Assembly (NCBI GenBank): GCA_002709305.1
Contig: PAQM01000028.1
Location: forward strand, 124,001-188,000
Direction: 5' to 3'
Origin: Crocinitomicaceae bacterium
Lineage (GTDB): Bacteria > Bacteroidota > Bacteroidia > Flavobacteriales_D > Crocinitomicaceae
Length of the DNA: 64,000 nucleotides
Shown here: in pieces, positions 26,857 through 35,432 of the stretch
Layout of the letters: each line of letters begins with the position of its first letter
Numbering within the stretch: position 1 is the first letter of the stretch
Translations under genes and position numbers: made by a program
Notes under the pieces: model-generated
What the model was told of the DNA's origin: nothing
The model's database searches: none
What the model saw: only the letters and a program-made list of their open reading frames with translations

Positions 26857-27207
26857 ATGAATATTAATGATCAAAAAAAACTATTACAAAAAGAGCTAGA
26901 AAAATTCAGTTTCATCTTAGGTGAGATATTACCTAAATATTTAGATTTACTAAAAAAGGAGAACAAAAATGATGATGAAAAAAAAGAACTAATTCAAACA
27001 GAAGAAACATTACTTGAAATTAACACAAAGATTGCTGAAATTAAAACAAAACTAGACCATGCTCTCTTTGGAGAAAAAATCAATCTATACTACCAAATTA
27101 AAGCACAAGCTAAGACTGGGGATGTGAATTCTAAAATCTACTTAGAGGAACTTAAAAAAAACCTCGAGAAATCAATAAAAACTGATTCTTTTTATAAAAA
27201 GAATTAA
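26857..27207 (+). CDS. Small charged coiled-coil protein, unknown function
   Basis: I do not recognise this protein. From the ATG at 26857 it has 116 residues, about a third of them Lys or Glu, and looks like two or three long amphipathic helices (from about residue 5 to 75, and 85 to 110), so a coiled-coil is likely. There is no signal peptide, membrane helix or Cys. A TTG two codons upstream would add only Met-Pro and is less likely. It stands alone, diverging from hemW and converging with the ALDH7-type gene. Confidence 0.55.
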   Translation: MNINDQKKLLQKELEKFSFILGEILPKYLDLLKKENKNDDEKKELIQTEETLLEINTKIAEIKTKLDHALFGEKINLYYQIKAQAKTGDVNSKIYLEELKKNLEKSIKTDSFYKKN

Positions 27208-27226
27208 CACTTAATTTGAAAAGATT

Positions 27227-28783
27227 CTATAACTCAAACTTTATCCCTTGAGCTAAAGGTAAATCATCTGTATAATTAATTGTATTTGTCTGTCGTCGCA
27301 TATATATTTTCCAAGCATCTGATCCAGATTCTCGTCCACCTCCTGTTTCTTTTTCTCCTCCAAAAGCACCTCCAATCTCAGCGCCTGAAGTCCCTATATT
27401 AACGTTTGCAATACCACAGTCAGAACCAGCAGATGACAAAAACATCTCAGAATCTTTCAAATTACTAGTCATGATAGCTGAAGATAATCCTTGAGGAACA
27501 TCATTTTGTATCGCAATTGCATTCTGTAAATCGCCAGAATATTTAATAATATATAAAATAGGGGCAAATGTTTCATCTTGAACAATTTGAAAACTATTTT
27601 TTGCCTCAACAATAGCAGGTTTAACATAACAACCTGATTCATATCCATCTCCTTCGTATACACCACCTTCAACTAAAACATTCCCCCCTTCCGATTTTGC
27701 TTTTTGTAAAGCATTTAAATATAAATTAACAGCATCATTATCAATTAGTGGCCCGACATGGTTTGCTTCATCTAATGGATTTCCTACTTTTAATTGTTTA
27801 TATGCATTAACAATAGCATTCACAAAATTATCATATACATCTTCATGGATTATTAACCTTCTTGTTGTAGTACAACGTTGACCTCCTGTCCCAACAGCAC
27901 CAAAAACAACACCCGGAAGAACAATATTTAAGTCAGCAGAAGGAGTTACAATAATAGCATTATTACCTCCTAGCTCTAATAATGATTTTCCCAAACGAGC
28001 ACCTACAGAAGATCCAACGGATTTACCCATACGAGTAGAACCTGTTGCAGATACTAGAGGTATCCTTTTGTCATTAGCCATTAACTTCCCGATATCTGCT
28101 CCCCCAACAACTAAGCTAGAAACTCCTTCTGGGACACCATTTTGGCTAAAGACTTCCTGTGTAATCTTTTGACAAACAATTGCTGTAATTGGAGTTTTTT
28201 CTGATGGCTTCCATATACAAACATCACCACAAACCCATGCAAGTGCAGTATTCCAATTCCATACCGCAACAGGAAAATTAAATGCAGAAATTATTCCAAC
28301 AACACCTAATGGATGATATTGCTCATACATCCTATGACCCGGACGCTCTGAGTGCATAGTTAAACCATGAAGCTGTCGAGAAAGACCTACAGCAAAGTCA
28401 CAAATATCTATCATCTCTTGTACCTCACCTAAACCTTCTTGATAAGATTTTCCCATCTCATATGAAACTAATATCCCAAGAGAATTTTTATACTCACGTA
28501 ATTTTGTGGCAAGTTGACGCACTACCTCTCCACGAGCAGGAGCAGTCCATTTCCTCCATAATAAAAAAGCCTCCTGTGCCTTTAAAACAACTGCTTCATA
28601 ATCTGCATCAGTAGACGAATTTACTGCAGAAATAGTCCTGCCGTCTACTGGAGATATAGATTCTATCTTCTCTCCTCTTGTGTTAAACCAATGTTCTCCC
28701 GTTGAAGCTCCCTTATTAATTGAATCAACTCCAAACTGAGATAAAATACCAGCAATATCAATTTCTTTAATTCCTTCTGCCAT
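27227..28783 (-). CDS. ALDH7-type aldehyde dehydrogenase (aminoadipate-semialdehyde dehydrogenase-like)
   Basis: This 518-residue enzyme belongs to the ALDH7 (antiquitin, AmaB/Pcd) branch, which oxidises 2-aminoadipate 6-semialdehyde in lysine breakdown. Supporting features are GISPVDGR-like ESISPVDGRTI, ISAFNFPVAVWNWN, KPSEKTP, the Glu base in LELGGNN and the catalytic Cys in GGQRCTTTRRL (the double-Thr context is typical of ALDH7), plus EIGGAFGGEKETGGGRESGSD. The open frame continues 11 codons upstream to 28816, but a -7 promoter box overlaps that start, so the ATG at 28783 is chosen. Lysine 6-aminotransferase and other pathway genes are not in view. Confidence 0.9.
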   Translation of the reverse strand: MAEGIKEIDIAGILSQFGVDSINKGASTGEHWFNTRGEKIESISPVDGRTISAVNSSTDADYEAVVLKAQEAFLLWRKWTAPARGEVVRQLATKLREYKNSLGILVSYEMGKSYQEGLGEVQEMIDICDFAVGLSRQLHGLTMHSERPGHRMYEQYHPLGVVGIISAFNFPVAVWNWNTALAWVCGDVCIWKPSEKTPITAIVCQKITQEVFSQNGVPEGVSSLVVGGADIGKLMANDKRIPLVSATGSTRMGKSVGSSVGARLGKSLLELGGNNAIIVTPSADLNIVLPGVVFGAVGTGGQRCTTTRRLIIHEDVYDNFVNAIVNAYKQLKVGNPLDEANHVGPLIDNDAVNLYLNALQKAKSEGGNVLVEGGVYEGDGYESGCYVKPAIVEAKNSFQIVQDETFAPILYIIKYSGDLQNAIAIQNDVPQGLSSAIMTSNLKDSEMFLSSAGSDCGIANVNIGTSGAEIGGAFGGEKETGGGRESGSDAWKIYMRRQTNTINYTDDLPLAQGIKFEL

Positions 28784-28813
28784 TTTTTTAGCTTTTTTTA
28801 GATTAATGGAAAA

Positions 28814-28821
28814 CAAAATTA
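28814..28821 (-). promoter_or_regulatory. Bacteroidetes -7 promoter box of the ALDH7-type gene
   Basis: The minus strand reads TAATTTTG, an exact TAnnTTTG match 30 bases upstream of the ATG at 28783 and overlapping the alternative upstream start at 28816. This placement supports the shorter protein. Confidence 0.45.
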
Positions 28822-28867
28822 CATTAAAATTTTGGTTTATTAAATAAACTTTAGCGTAAATAGAACA

Positions 28868-29509
28868 CTAAGAATCTTGCCATAACCAATATAAACCAGC
28901 GGCTAGCGCACCCAAAGTAGTAGCTACTATATAAAGCCACAAATGCTCTAAATGACCTGAAGTAACTGCAGGCGCCAAACTTCGAAATGGATTCATACTT
29001 GCTTTGGATATAGGCCCTGCAAATAATGCCCCTAACATAATAGTCATACCAATGGCAATGGGAGCAAAATGTTGCTCTATTTCCTTCTTGCCTTGAGTGG
29101 TTAACAATATAACTAGCATCAAAATAAACGTTAAAATAAATTCAAGGACAAAAGACTGATAATCAGATCCACTAGGCAGAGTGGAACCTAAAAACTCGTT
29201 CTCTGGGAATATTAACTTTAAGGTGATACTAGCGGAAAATGCTCCTATCAATTGAGACAAAAAATAAGGTAAAAGGTCTTTTCTGGAATGTTTTTTCAGT
29301 AAGACTAAAGTTAAAGTAACTGCTGGATTCATATGTGCACCAGAAATTTTTCCGAAAGAAAAAATCATAACCATAACTATTAAACCCCAAACGGTAGCTA
29401 CGCCTAAGTGTGAAATAATTCCCTGTGATTCAGTGTCTATTATCATTGCACCTGTGCCACAGAAAATCATAAAAAATGTTGCAATTATTTCCGCAATATA
29501 TCTCTTCAT
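28868..29509 (-). CDS. NIP-like aquaporin, probable arsenite channel
   Basis: This 213-residue major intrinsic protein has six membrane helices and two half-helix pore motifs. The first is canonical Asn-Pro-Ala (61-63, in GAHMNPAVTL). The second is Asn-Pro-Phe (173-175, in SKASMNPFRSLAP) and keeps the selectivity-filter Arg. The loop ALFAGPISKASMNP resembles plant and bacterial NIP channels, several of which pass arsenite, glycerol or boric acid. Its ATG overlaps the stop of arsC by four bases, so the two are translated together. By analogy to Sinorhizobium AqpS it probably lets out the arsenite made by ArsC. It could also be a general solute channel. Confidence 0.85.
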   Translation of the reverse strand: MKRYIAEIIATFFMIFCGTGAMIIDTESQGIISHLGVATVWGLIVMVMIFSFGKISGAHMNPAVTLTLVLLKKHSRKDLLPYFLSQLIGAFSASITLKLIFPENEFLGSTLPSGSDYQSFVLEFILTFILMLVILLTTQGKKEIEQHFAPIAIGMTIMLGALFAGPISKASMNPFRSLAPAVTSGHLEHLWLYIVATTLGALAAGLYWLWQDS

Positions 29510-29928
29510 AAATACGCTGAGCTAAATTCTTTACAATATATTTTAATCAAATCACGAGTAGATTTAAAACAATCATTTATATCATTTTTTGAACCAATAA
29601 CTTTTGATGGATCTGGAAAACTATAATGAAATTTAATCGCATCAGAATCAAAATAAGGACAACGTTCTTTTGCGTTATCACAAACTGTAATAATAAAATC
29701 AAAGTCTAATCCTATATATTCATCTACATTATTAGAAGTATTTGATGAAATATCTATTCCATCATCTTTCATTATTTGAACTGCTTTTTGATTTAGGCCA
29801 TGAACTTCAACACCAGCACTTAACACTATTGTTCCTTTAGAAGCAAATGCTTTAAGATACCCCTCAGCCATCTGGCTCCTACAGCTGTTGCCCGTACAGA
29901 GCACTAATACTTTTTTTTTTAAAATCAT
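29506..29928 (-). CDS. arsC: Thioredoxin-type arsenate reductase (LMW-PTPase fold)
   Basis: ArsC reduces arsenate to arsenite with electrons from thioredoxin. The 140-residue protein has the low-molecular-weight phosphatase loop Cys11-x5-Arg17 (CTGNSCRS). The resolving Cys83 and Cys90 are in TVCDNAKERC, the same spacing as Cys82 and Cys89 of plasmid pI258 ArsC, and FPDPS carries the general-acid Asp. These Cys residues distinguish it from a plain tyrosine phosphatase. An AGGAG Shine-Dalgarno-like sequence lies four bases before the ATG, unusual in this group. It heads a two-gene operon with the aquaporin; no ArsR regulator or arsB/acr3 pump is adjacent. Confidence 0.9.
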   Translation of the reverse strand: MILKKKVLVLCTGNSCRSQMAEGYLKAFASKGTIVLSAGVEVHGLNQKAVQIMKDDGIDISSNTSNNVDEYIGLDFDFIITVCDNAKERCPYFDSDAIKFHYSFPDPSKVIGSKNDINDCFKSTRDLIKIYCKEFSSAYL

Positions 29929-29970
29929 ATCACTCCTATGTTATATAAAAATCAATATTAGTTATTAACA

Positions 29971-29999
29971 CAAAAATAGTTATTAAATAATTATTACAA
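29971..29999 (-). promoter_or_regulatory. arsC promoter
   Basis: On the minus strand TTG (29999-29997), an 18-base spacer and TATTTTTG (29978-29971) match the Bacteroidetes promoter consensus in both boxes. The predicted start of transcription leaves a leader of about 35 bases before the arsC ATG. Confidence 0.6.
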
Positions 30000-30055
30000 G
30001 ATTGTTAGATTATAGAATAATTTTCTTTATTTACTGTAACATTTAGAAAAAAAAA

Positions 30056-31354
30056 ATGAATCCATATATACTTATAATAAGCTTATGTAGTATTATTATA
30101 CTTAGTTTTTTCTTCAATATAATTTCGAAAAAAACAAATATCCCTTCTGTTCTTTTATTAATAGCTCTTGGTATAGGTATAAAATACTCTATGGATTATT
30201 ACGGGCTAATTGATGAAGACTTAAAACTTAACACAATACTTGAAATTCTAGGGAATATTGGTTTAGTAATGATTGTTCTTGAAGCTGCTCTAGATCTTAA
30301 ATTAGAAAAAAAGAAAGCTAAATTAATTTTAAAGTCCTTTATTGTCGCTATACTTTGTTTAGTTGGATCCATGTTTGGTATAGGATATTTATTTATTTAC
30401 ATTTTTCCAGGCACAACACTTTATACGGCTTTAATTTATGCTATACCCTTAAGTATTATGAGTAGCGCTATTATTATTCCTAGTGTCAATAAATTAAATA
30501 CAGAGAAACGCGAATTCATGGTATATGAAAGTACCTTCTCTGATATTATTGGAATTATGGTTTTTTACTTTATGATTGGCGCCCAAGGTAGCGTAGAAGG
30601 AACAGGTCTATTTTGGAATATCTCAATGAATATTTTATCAACCATTGTTCTTTCTACAATTCTTTCCTATATCATGGTCTACTTGTTTCAACATTTAACA
30701 ATGCAAGTAAAACTATTTCTAATTATTGCTGTACTGCTAATGCTTTTTGCAATTGGAAAATACTTCCATCTATCTTCATTATTAATTATATTAACCTTTG
30801 GGCTTATTTTAAATAATACTGAAGTTTTCTTCCGAGGTAAACTCTCCCGATTTTTTAATAAAGAAAAGGTTGAGCCTATTCTACGTGACTTTCATGTTCT
30901 TACATTAGAATCAGCCTTCTTAATTAGGACTTTTTTCTTTGTTGTTTTTGGGTTGAGCATCTCTTTAGCATCTCTATATGATTTTGAAGTTACTATGAAT
31001 AGTCTAGCGATTGTTGGTATTCTTTATTTTGTAAGACTATTGTGTCTTAAAATTTTTGCAAAAAAATTTATTTTCCCAGAATTATTTATTGCTCCAAGGG
31101 GGTTAATTACAGTTTTATTATTCTTTGTTTTAATTAAAAGCGATAATGTAAATATTCCTGATTTCGATACAGGATTACTACTATACCCTATTTTAATTAC
31201 AAGTATTATAATGATGTTTGCATTGATTTCACACAGAGGAGAAAAAGTCACAGATGTCATCATAAAAAATATCCCTTTACTAAACAAGGATAAGGTCGAA
31301 TCTGTAGCACAAGAAATAAAGGATACAAATCAAGATGATACGGAAAAAGAATAA
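30056..31354 (+). CDS. Cation:proton antiporter (CPA1-like)
   Basis: This 432-residue inner-membrane protein has about 12 hydrophobic helices in the monovalent cation/proton antiporter fold. Typical elements are SVLLLIALGIGIKY in the second helix, VMIVLEAALDL in the third (the Glu-Ala-Ala-Leu-Asp pattern of CPA family members), PLSIMSSAIIIPSV and FSDIIGIMVFY with the probable ion-binding Asp, and a C-terminal FIAPRGLITVLLFF containing the conserved Arg. A short acidic tail follows. No TrkA-N regulatory domain is attached. It exchanges Na+ or K+ for protons, but the ion is not evident. It diverges from arsC and converges with the oxidoreductase gene two bases away. Confidence 0.85.
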   Translation: MNPYILIISLCSIIILSFFFNIISKKTNIPSVLLLIALGIGIKYSMDYYGLIDEDLKLNTILEILGNIGLVMIVLEAALDLKLEKKKAKLILKSFIVAILCLVGSMFGIGYLFIYIFPGTTLYTALIYAIPLSIMSSAIIIPSVNKLNTEKREFMVYESTFSDIIGIMVFYFMIGAQGSVEGTGLFWNISMNILSTIVLSTILSYIMVYLFQHLTMQVKLFLIIAVLLMLFAIGKYFHLSSLLIILTFGLILNNTEVFFRGKLSRFFNKEKVEPILRDFHVLTLESAFLIRTFFFVVFGLSISLASLYDFEVTMNSLAIVGILYFVRLLCLKIFAKKFIFPELFIAPRGLITVLLFFVLIKSDNVNIPDFDTGLLLYPILITSIIMMFALISHRGEKVTDVIIKNIPLLNKDKVESVAQEIKDTNQDDTEKE

Positions 31355-31355
31355 T

Positions 31356-32390
31356 CTACCAGGTAATAACTAATTTACCCGCAGTTTGGCCACCTTCTAA
31401 TGCGTGATGAGCTTCTGCTAATTGATTAGTATTATATACTCCGCCTACTTGTGGTTTTATTTTACCTTCCACATATAATTTAAAAATCTCTTGTAAACAA
31501 AATAATATAACTTCAGGTTTGTCTTCAGCGATTTTTAACATATTAACACCAAGAATATTTTTAGATTTAATCATCAAAGAAATAGGTAAAACGAACCCCA
31601 TCTTTAATAAAAAATTAAGCTTAGAAATAATCCCCATTTTCCCCTTTGAAAGTTCTGCTGCACCAAATAAAACAATTCTACCCCCAGAACCAAGCAATGA
31701 AAAATCTCTTTTGAATGTTTTTCCTCCAACAGGATTATAAACAATATCTAGACTTGACTGAGCAAACTTTTCTTTAATCTTTTTTATATAATCCCCCTCA
31801 TTATAATTAACCACAAAATCTGCACCTAATTCTTTGACAAGAGACTCTTTTTCTCGACTCCCCACTTTTGCAACTACATAAGCCCCTTTTAGTTTCACTA
31901 ACTGAATCAAAATAGACCCTACACCTCCAGCAGCGGAATGAATTAGAACTTTATCTAGTTTATTAATAGAAATTAAACTCTCTGACATATAGAATGCAGT
32001 AACGCCTTGGGTGCATAATGCCATGAGTGAGCTAGCTGGTTGACTTCCAACAATTACAGAAGCATCATCATATGTAATTACATGTTTTGCATAACCACCA
32101 AATCGACAAAAAGCTATTACTCTTTGCCCTAATTTTGACTTGTTAACTTTCGGCCCTATTCTAATTATTGTACCTACAACTTCGTATCCAATAATACATG
32201 GCAGGGGAGGTGCATCACGATATAAACCCCTACGAGCCATAATATCAGCATAATTTAATCCAAAAGCTTCTACTTCAATTAAAACTTCATTATCCTTTGG
32301 TAGAGTAATCTTAAATTTCTTTTTTTCAAATGCATCCTTTGATTCCCCTTTTCTTACAAGAAAAAAACCTTCTGTCAAAAAATCATTCAT
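31356..32390 (-). CDS. Quinone oxidoreductase-like MDR protein (VAT-1-like)
   Basis: This is a 344-residue medium-chain dehydrogenase/reductase of the zinc-free quinone-reductase branch. It has a GroES-like N-terminal domain (GLNYADIMARRGLY, then PCIIGYEVVG) and a Rossmann domain with VLIHSAAGGVGSILIQLVKL, GADFVVNY, IVYNPVGGKTF and GRIVLFGAAE. The catalytic zinc ligands of alcohol dehydrogenases are absent. The substrate is unknown; related proteins reduce quinones or reactive carbonyls with NADPH. It overlaps the rsmI stop by one base, so the two are co-transcribed. Confidence 0.87.
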   Translation of the reverse strand: MNDFLTEGFFLVRKGESKDAFEKKKFKITLPKDNEVLIEVEAFGLNYADIMARRGLYRDAPPLPCIIGYEVVGTIIRIGPKVNKSKLGQRVIAFCRFGGYAKHVITYDDASVIVGSQPASSLMALCTQGVTAFYMSESLISINKLDKVLIHSAAGGVGSILIQLVKLKGAYVVAKVGSREKESLVKELGADFVVNYNEGDYIKKIKEKFAQSSLDIVYNPVGGKTFKRDFSLLGSGGRIVLFGAAELSKGKMGIISKLNFLLKMGFVLPISLMIKSKNILGVNMLKIAEDKPEVILFCLQEIFKLYVEGKIKPQVGGVYNTNQLAEAHHALEGGQTAGKLVITW

Positions 32391-33067
32391 TACTTCTTAT
32401 CTTTTCCTTCAATAATAATAACAGCCTCCCCTTTAGGAGGGTTTTTCTCGTAATATTCTTTAATTTCTTTCGCTGTACCTCTTTTAAATTCTTCATATAA
32501 TTTTGTCAATTCTCGAGCAACACATACCTTTCTATCTTCTCCCATAAATTCAACAATTTGATTAAGACATTTCACTAACCGGTGTGGGGATTCATATAAA
32601 ATTGATGTTTTATTCTCTGCACCTATTTCTTCCAACCGTTTTTTTCGACCCTTCTTATGAGGCAAAAAACCTTCAAACACAAATCGATCACATGAAAAAC
32701 CACTTGATACAATTGCAGGAATCAAAGCTACAGGGCCTGGTAAGCATTCAACTTTTATAGATTTTAATATGCACTCTCTAATAAGTAAAAATCCAGGGTC
32801 AGAAATTCCAGGTGTACCAGCATCAGAAACCAAAACAGTCGAATTGTTGGAAAGTATCTTGTCAATTACACCAGATAATATTTTGTGCTCATTATGGGTA
32901 TGAAATGACAATATTGGCTTAGAGATCTCCAAACTGTTTAACAGTTTTTTTGTTACTCGTGTATCCTCAGCTAAAATTAAATCAGACTCCTTTAGTACAC
33001 GAATTGCCCGTAGTGTAATGTCCTCCAAATTACCTATAGGAGTGGGTACAATATAAAGCTTAGACAT
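32390..33067 (-). CDS. rsmI: 16S rRNA (cytidine1402-2'-O)-methyltransferase
   Basis: RsmI methylates the 2'-OH of C1402 in the decoding centre of 16S rRNA. The 225-residue SAM-dependent enzyme of the tetrapyrrole-methylase fold shows YIVPTPIGNLEDITLRA at the start, LAEDTRVTKKLL, FHTHNEH, VSDAGTPGISDPG, LPGPVALIPAIVSSG, FEGFLPHKKGRKK, YESPHRL and VCVARELTKLYEE. All hallmark motifs are present. It is shorter than the 270-290 residues of proteobacterial RsmI because the C-terminal extension is missing. The oxidoreductase gene overlaps its stop by one base. Confidence 0.95.
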   Translation of the reverse strand: MSKLYIVPTPIGNLEDITLRAIRVLKESDLILAEDTRVTKKLLNSLEISKPILSFHTHNEHKILSGVIDKILSNNSTVLVSDAGTPGISDPGFLLIRECILKSIKVECLPGPVALIPAIVSSGFSCDRFVFEGFLPHKKGRKKRLEEIGAENKTSILYESPHRLVKCLNQIVEFMGEDRKVCVARELTKLYEEFKRGTAKEIKEYYEKNPPKGEAVIIIEGKDKK

Positions 33068-33278
33068 ACTAAATTAATTACTATTAAAATGAATATAGAA
33101 ATATTATTAGTAAAAAGACTCTTTTGGCTCTTTTTTATTTCCCAAGTATATAAAATCTATAAAAACATACAGCTAACATTGATGTTTTATTTTAAACTCT
33201 TTATTTAGATGTATTCTAAATATGTTTAAATGACAAATCTATGACAAAAGAAAAGTAATATGTAAGGATATTTGTATT

Positions 33279-34547
33279 GTGCAAGATTTAGAAAATAACA
33301 GTGCAAAAAATTCATTAAAAAAGCTTCATATTATTGCCTTTACGCATAATAATTTTTCTTTATCTAAAATTGGTAAGTTACACATTGAAGAAGAAAATCA
33401 GAAACATTCTCTCCCTGCATTTAAGTCAAAAATGGGGTTTGACGAAATAATGTTTCTTTCTACTTGCAATCGTGTAGAATTTATTTTTGTTACAAATAAA
33501 AAAATTAGCGCAACTTTTCCTAATAATTTTTTAACCCTACTTTATCCTAAACTAAATATAAATGAACGAGAAGAATACTTGTCTAATTGCATAGTTAAAA
33601 GTGAACTAAAAGCTTTAGATCATATACTTCGTGTTGCATCTTCAATAGATTCAATGATACTTGGTGAACGAGAGATTATAAGACAAGTTAGAGAGTCTTT
33701 TGAAAGATCAAAAGAAAACAAATTAACAGGAGATTTTATTAGGTTATTGATTGATCATACTATTGAAGTTGCAAAAAAAGTTTATACAGAAACAAACATA
33801 GCTAAGCGTCCAGTATCTATTGTTTCTCTAGCATATAAAAGACTAAAAGAAATAAATGCATCCTTAAATTCTAGTATTTTAATTATAGGAGCTGGTAAGA
33901 CTAACACGAATATGAGTAAGTATCTTTTAAAATATGGTTTTAAAAACTTTCATGTTTTTAATCGCACTTTCTCAAAAGCACAAGTACTTGCGAACGAACT
34001 AAATGGGAAACCATACCAACTTAATGAGATTAAAAGCTTTAATGAGAAATTTGATATTATAATTACTTGTACAGGTTCAGAAAATCACATTATTACACAT
34101 GATCTATATAAAACAATTTTAAAAGAAGACAAATCTCATAAGACTATCATTGATCTTGCAATTCCACAAGATGTATCTCCTGAAATTGTAAAAAATCATA
34201 ACGCTTCACATATTTCAATTGAATCACTTCAAAAGATATCAAACAAAAATCTAAAAATAAGATCAAAAGAAATTGCGTTAGTTGAGGAAATTATCTCAAA
34301 AGGAATACTAAAGTTTCAACACATAAATCAAGTTAGAGAAATCGAAATTGCTATGCGTTCTGTTCCTGACAAAGTAAAGGAGATTAAATCTAATGCAATT
34401 AATGAAATTTTTAAAAATGACTTAAAGAATTTAGATGAAGATTCTCGTGAAACACTTGATAAAGTAGTCAATTATATGGAGAAAAAATACATTAGTATAC
34501 CAATGCTTATGGCAAAAGATATCTTAATAAAAAAGAGCCTTAAATGA
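33279..34547 (+). CDS. hemA: Glutamyl-tRNA reductase
   Basis: HemA reduces glutamyl-tRNA to glutamate-1-semialdehyde, the first step of haem synthesis by the C5 route. The 422-residue protein has the catalytic Cys63 in FLSTCNRVEF, the SSIDSMILGEREI and RPVSIVSLAY segments, the NADPH domain IIGAGKTNTNMSKYL, and a C-terminal dimerisation helix. I use the GTG at 33279; the family's conserved start (LHIIAFTHNN) begins about 16 residues later and no ATG lies between. hemC overlaps its stop by four bases. The product is unstable in some bacteria, but nothing here indicates regulation. Confidence 0.94.
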   Translation: MQDLENNSAKNSLKKLHIIAFTHNNFSLSKIGKLHIEEENQKHSLPAFKSKMGFDEIMFLSTCNRVEFIFVTNKKISATFPNNFLTLLYPKLNINEREEYLSNCIVKSELKALDHILRVASSIDSMILGEREIIRQVRESFERSKENKLTGDFIRLLIDHTIEVAKKVYTETNIAKRPVSIVSLAYKRLKEINASLNSSILIIGAGKTNTNMSKYLLKYGFKNFHVFNRTFSKAQVLANELNGKPYQLNEIKSFNEKFDIIITCTGSENHIITHDLYKTILKEDKSHKTIIDLAIPQDVSPEIVKNHNASHISIESLQKISNKNLKIRSKEIALVEEIISKGILKFQHINQVREIEIAMRSVPDKVKEIKSNAINEIFKNDLKNLDEDSRETLDKVVNYMEKKYISIPMLMAKDILIKKSLK

Positions 34548-35425
34548 AAAGGCTTATCATTGGTTCAAGAAGTAGTAAGCTTGCACTATGGCAATCTAAT
34601 TACATCAAATCTAAACTTGAAGCTTTTAATTATAAAATTGAAATTAAAGTAATTCAAACTAAAGGAGATTTAATTCAAAACCTTAGCTATAGTAAAATGG
34701 AAGGGAAGGGTTTTTTTACAAAAGAAATTGAAACTGCACTGCTAAATAAAGAAATTGATCTAGCTGTTCACTCATATAAAGACCTTGAAACAACAAGCCC
34801 AAATGGATTAAAAATTGGTTGTGTTTCAGATCGTGCAAATCCAGCAGACACATTGTTAATTAATAAAAATGCCATTGATTTATCTCAGGAGTGGTTACTT
34901 AAAAAAAATTCTACTATCGGAACTTCTTCAGCGCGAAGAAAGTCTCAGATTCTAAAATATATTCCCGATTCAAAAATTAAAGATCTAAGAGGAAATGTAC
35001 CTACAAGGATACAAAAGCTAAAAGATGGTGCTTATGATGCAATAATTTTAGCTAAAGCAGGTGTTGATAGGTTAAATATCAATTTATCTGAATTTAAAGA
35101 AGTTCTTCTTGACCCTAAAAAGTTTGTGCCGGCTCCAGCTCAAGGAGTATTAGCAGTTCAAATCAGAAATGAAGATCAAAAAATCAATACGCTTTTAAAT
35201 AAAATAAACGTAGAAAGTATTCAAAAACGTGTTGAATTAGAGCGACAAGTCTTAAGCTTATTAGATGGTGGTTGTCAACTACCTCTTGGAGTTTATTGTG
35301 ATGAAATGAACAACTTATTTGTCTCTTATGCAAGTGATAAAGAGAAAAAGTGTATCCAATTGAAATATACAATTAAAAAGTTTGAAGGAATCGCTGAAAA
35401 AGTTGTCTCAGAACTAAAAAAATAA
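34544..35425 (+). CDS. hemC: Hydroxymethylbilane synthase (porphobilinogen deaminase)
   Basis: HemC joins four porphobilinogens into hydroxymethylbilane on a dipyrromethane cofactor. The 293-residue protein starts with IGSRSSKLALWQSNY and carries IQTKGD, AVHSYKDLETTSP, TIGTSSARRKSQI, LRGNVPTRIQKL and APAQGVLAVQIR. The cofactor-binding Cys is about residue 244 in DGGCQLPLG. Its ATG overlaps the hemA stop and hemD follows after seven bases, so hemA-C-D form one operon. hemB and hemE are not in the window. Confidence 0.95.
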   Translation: MKRLIIGSRSSKLALWQSNYIKSKLEAFNYKIEIKVIQTKGDLIQNLSYSKMEGKGFFTKEIETALLNKEIDLAVHSYKDLETTSPNGLKIGCVSDRANPADTLLINKNAIDLSQEWLLKKNSTIGTSSARRKSQILKYIPDSKIKDLRGNVPTRIQKLKDGAYDAIILAKAGVDRLNINLSEFKEVLLDPKKFVPAPAQGVLAVQIRNEDQKINTLLNKINVESIQKRVELERQVLSLLDGGCQLPLGVYCDEMNNLFVSYASDKEKKCIQLKYTIKKFEGIAEKVVSELKK

Positions 35426-35432
35426 TAATTAA

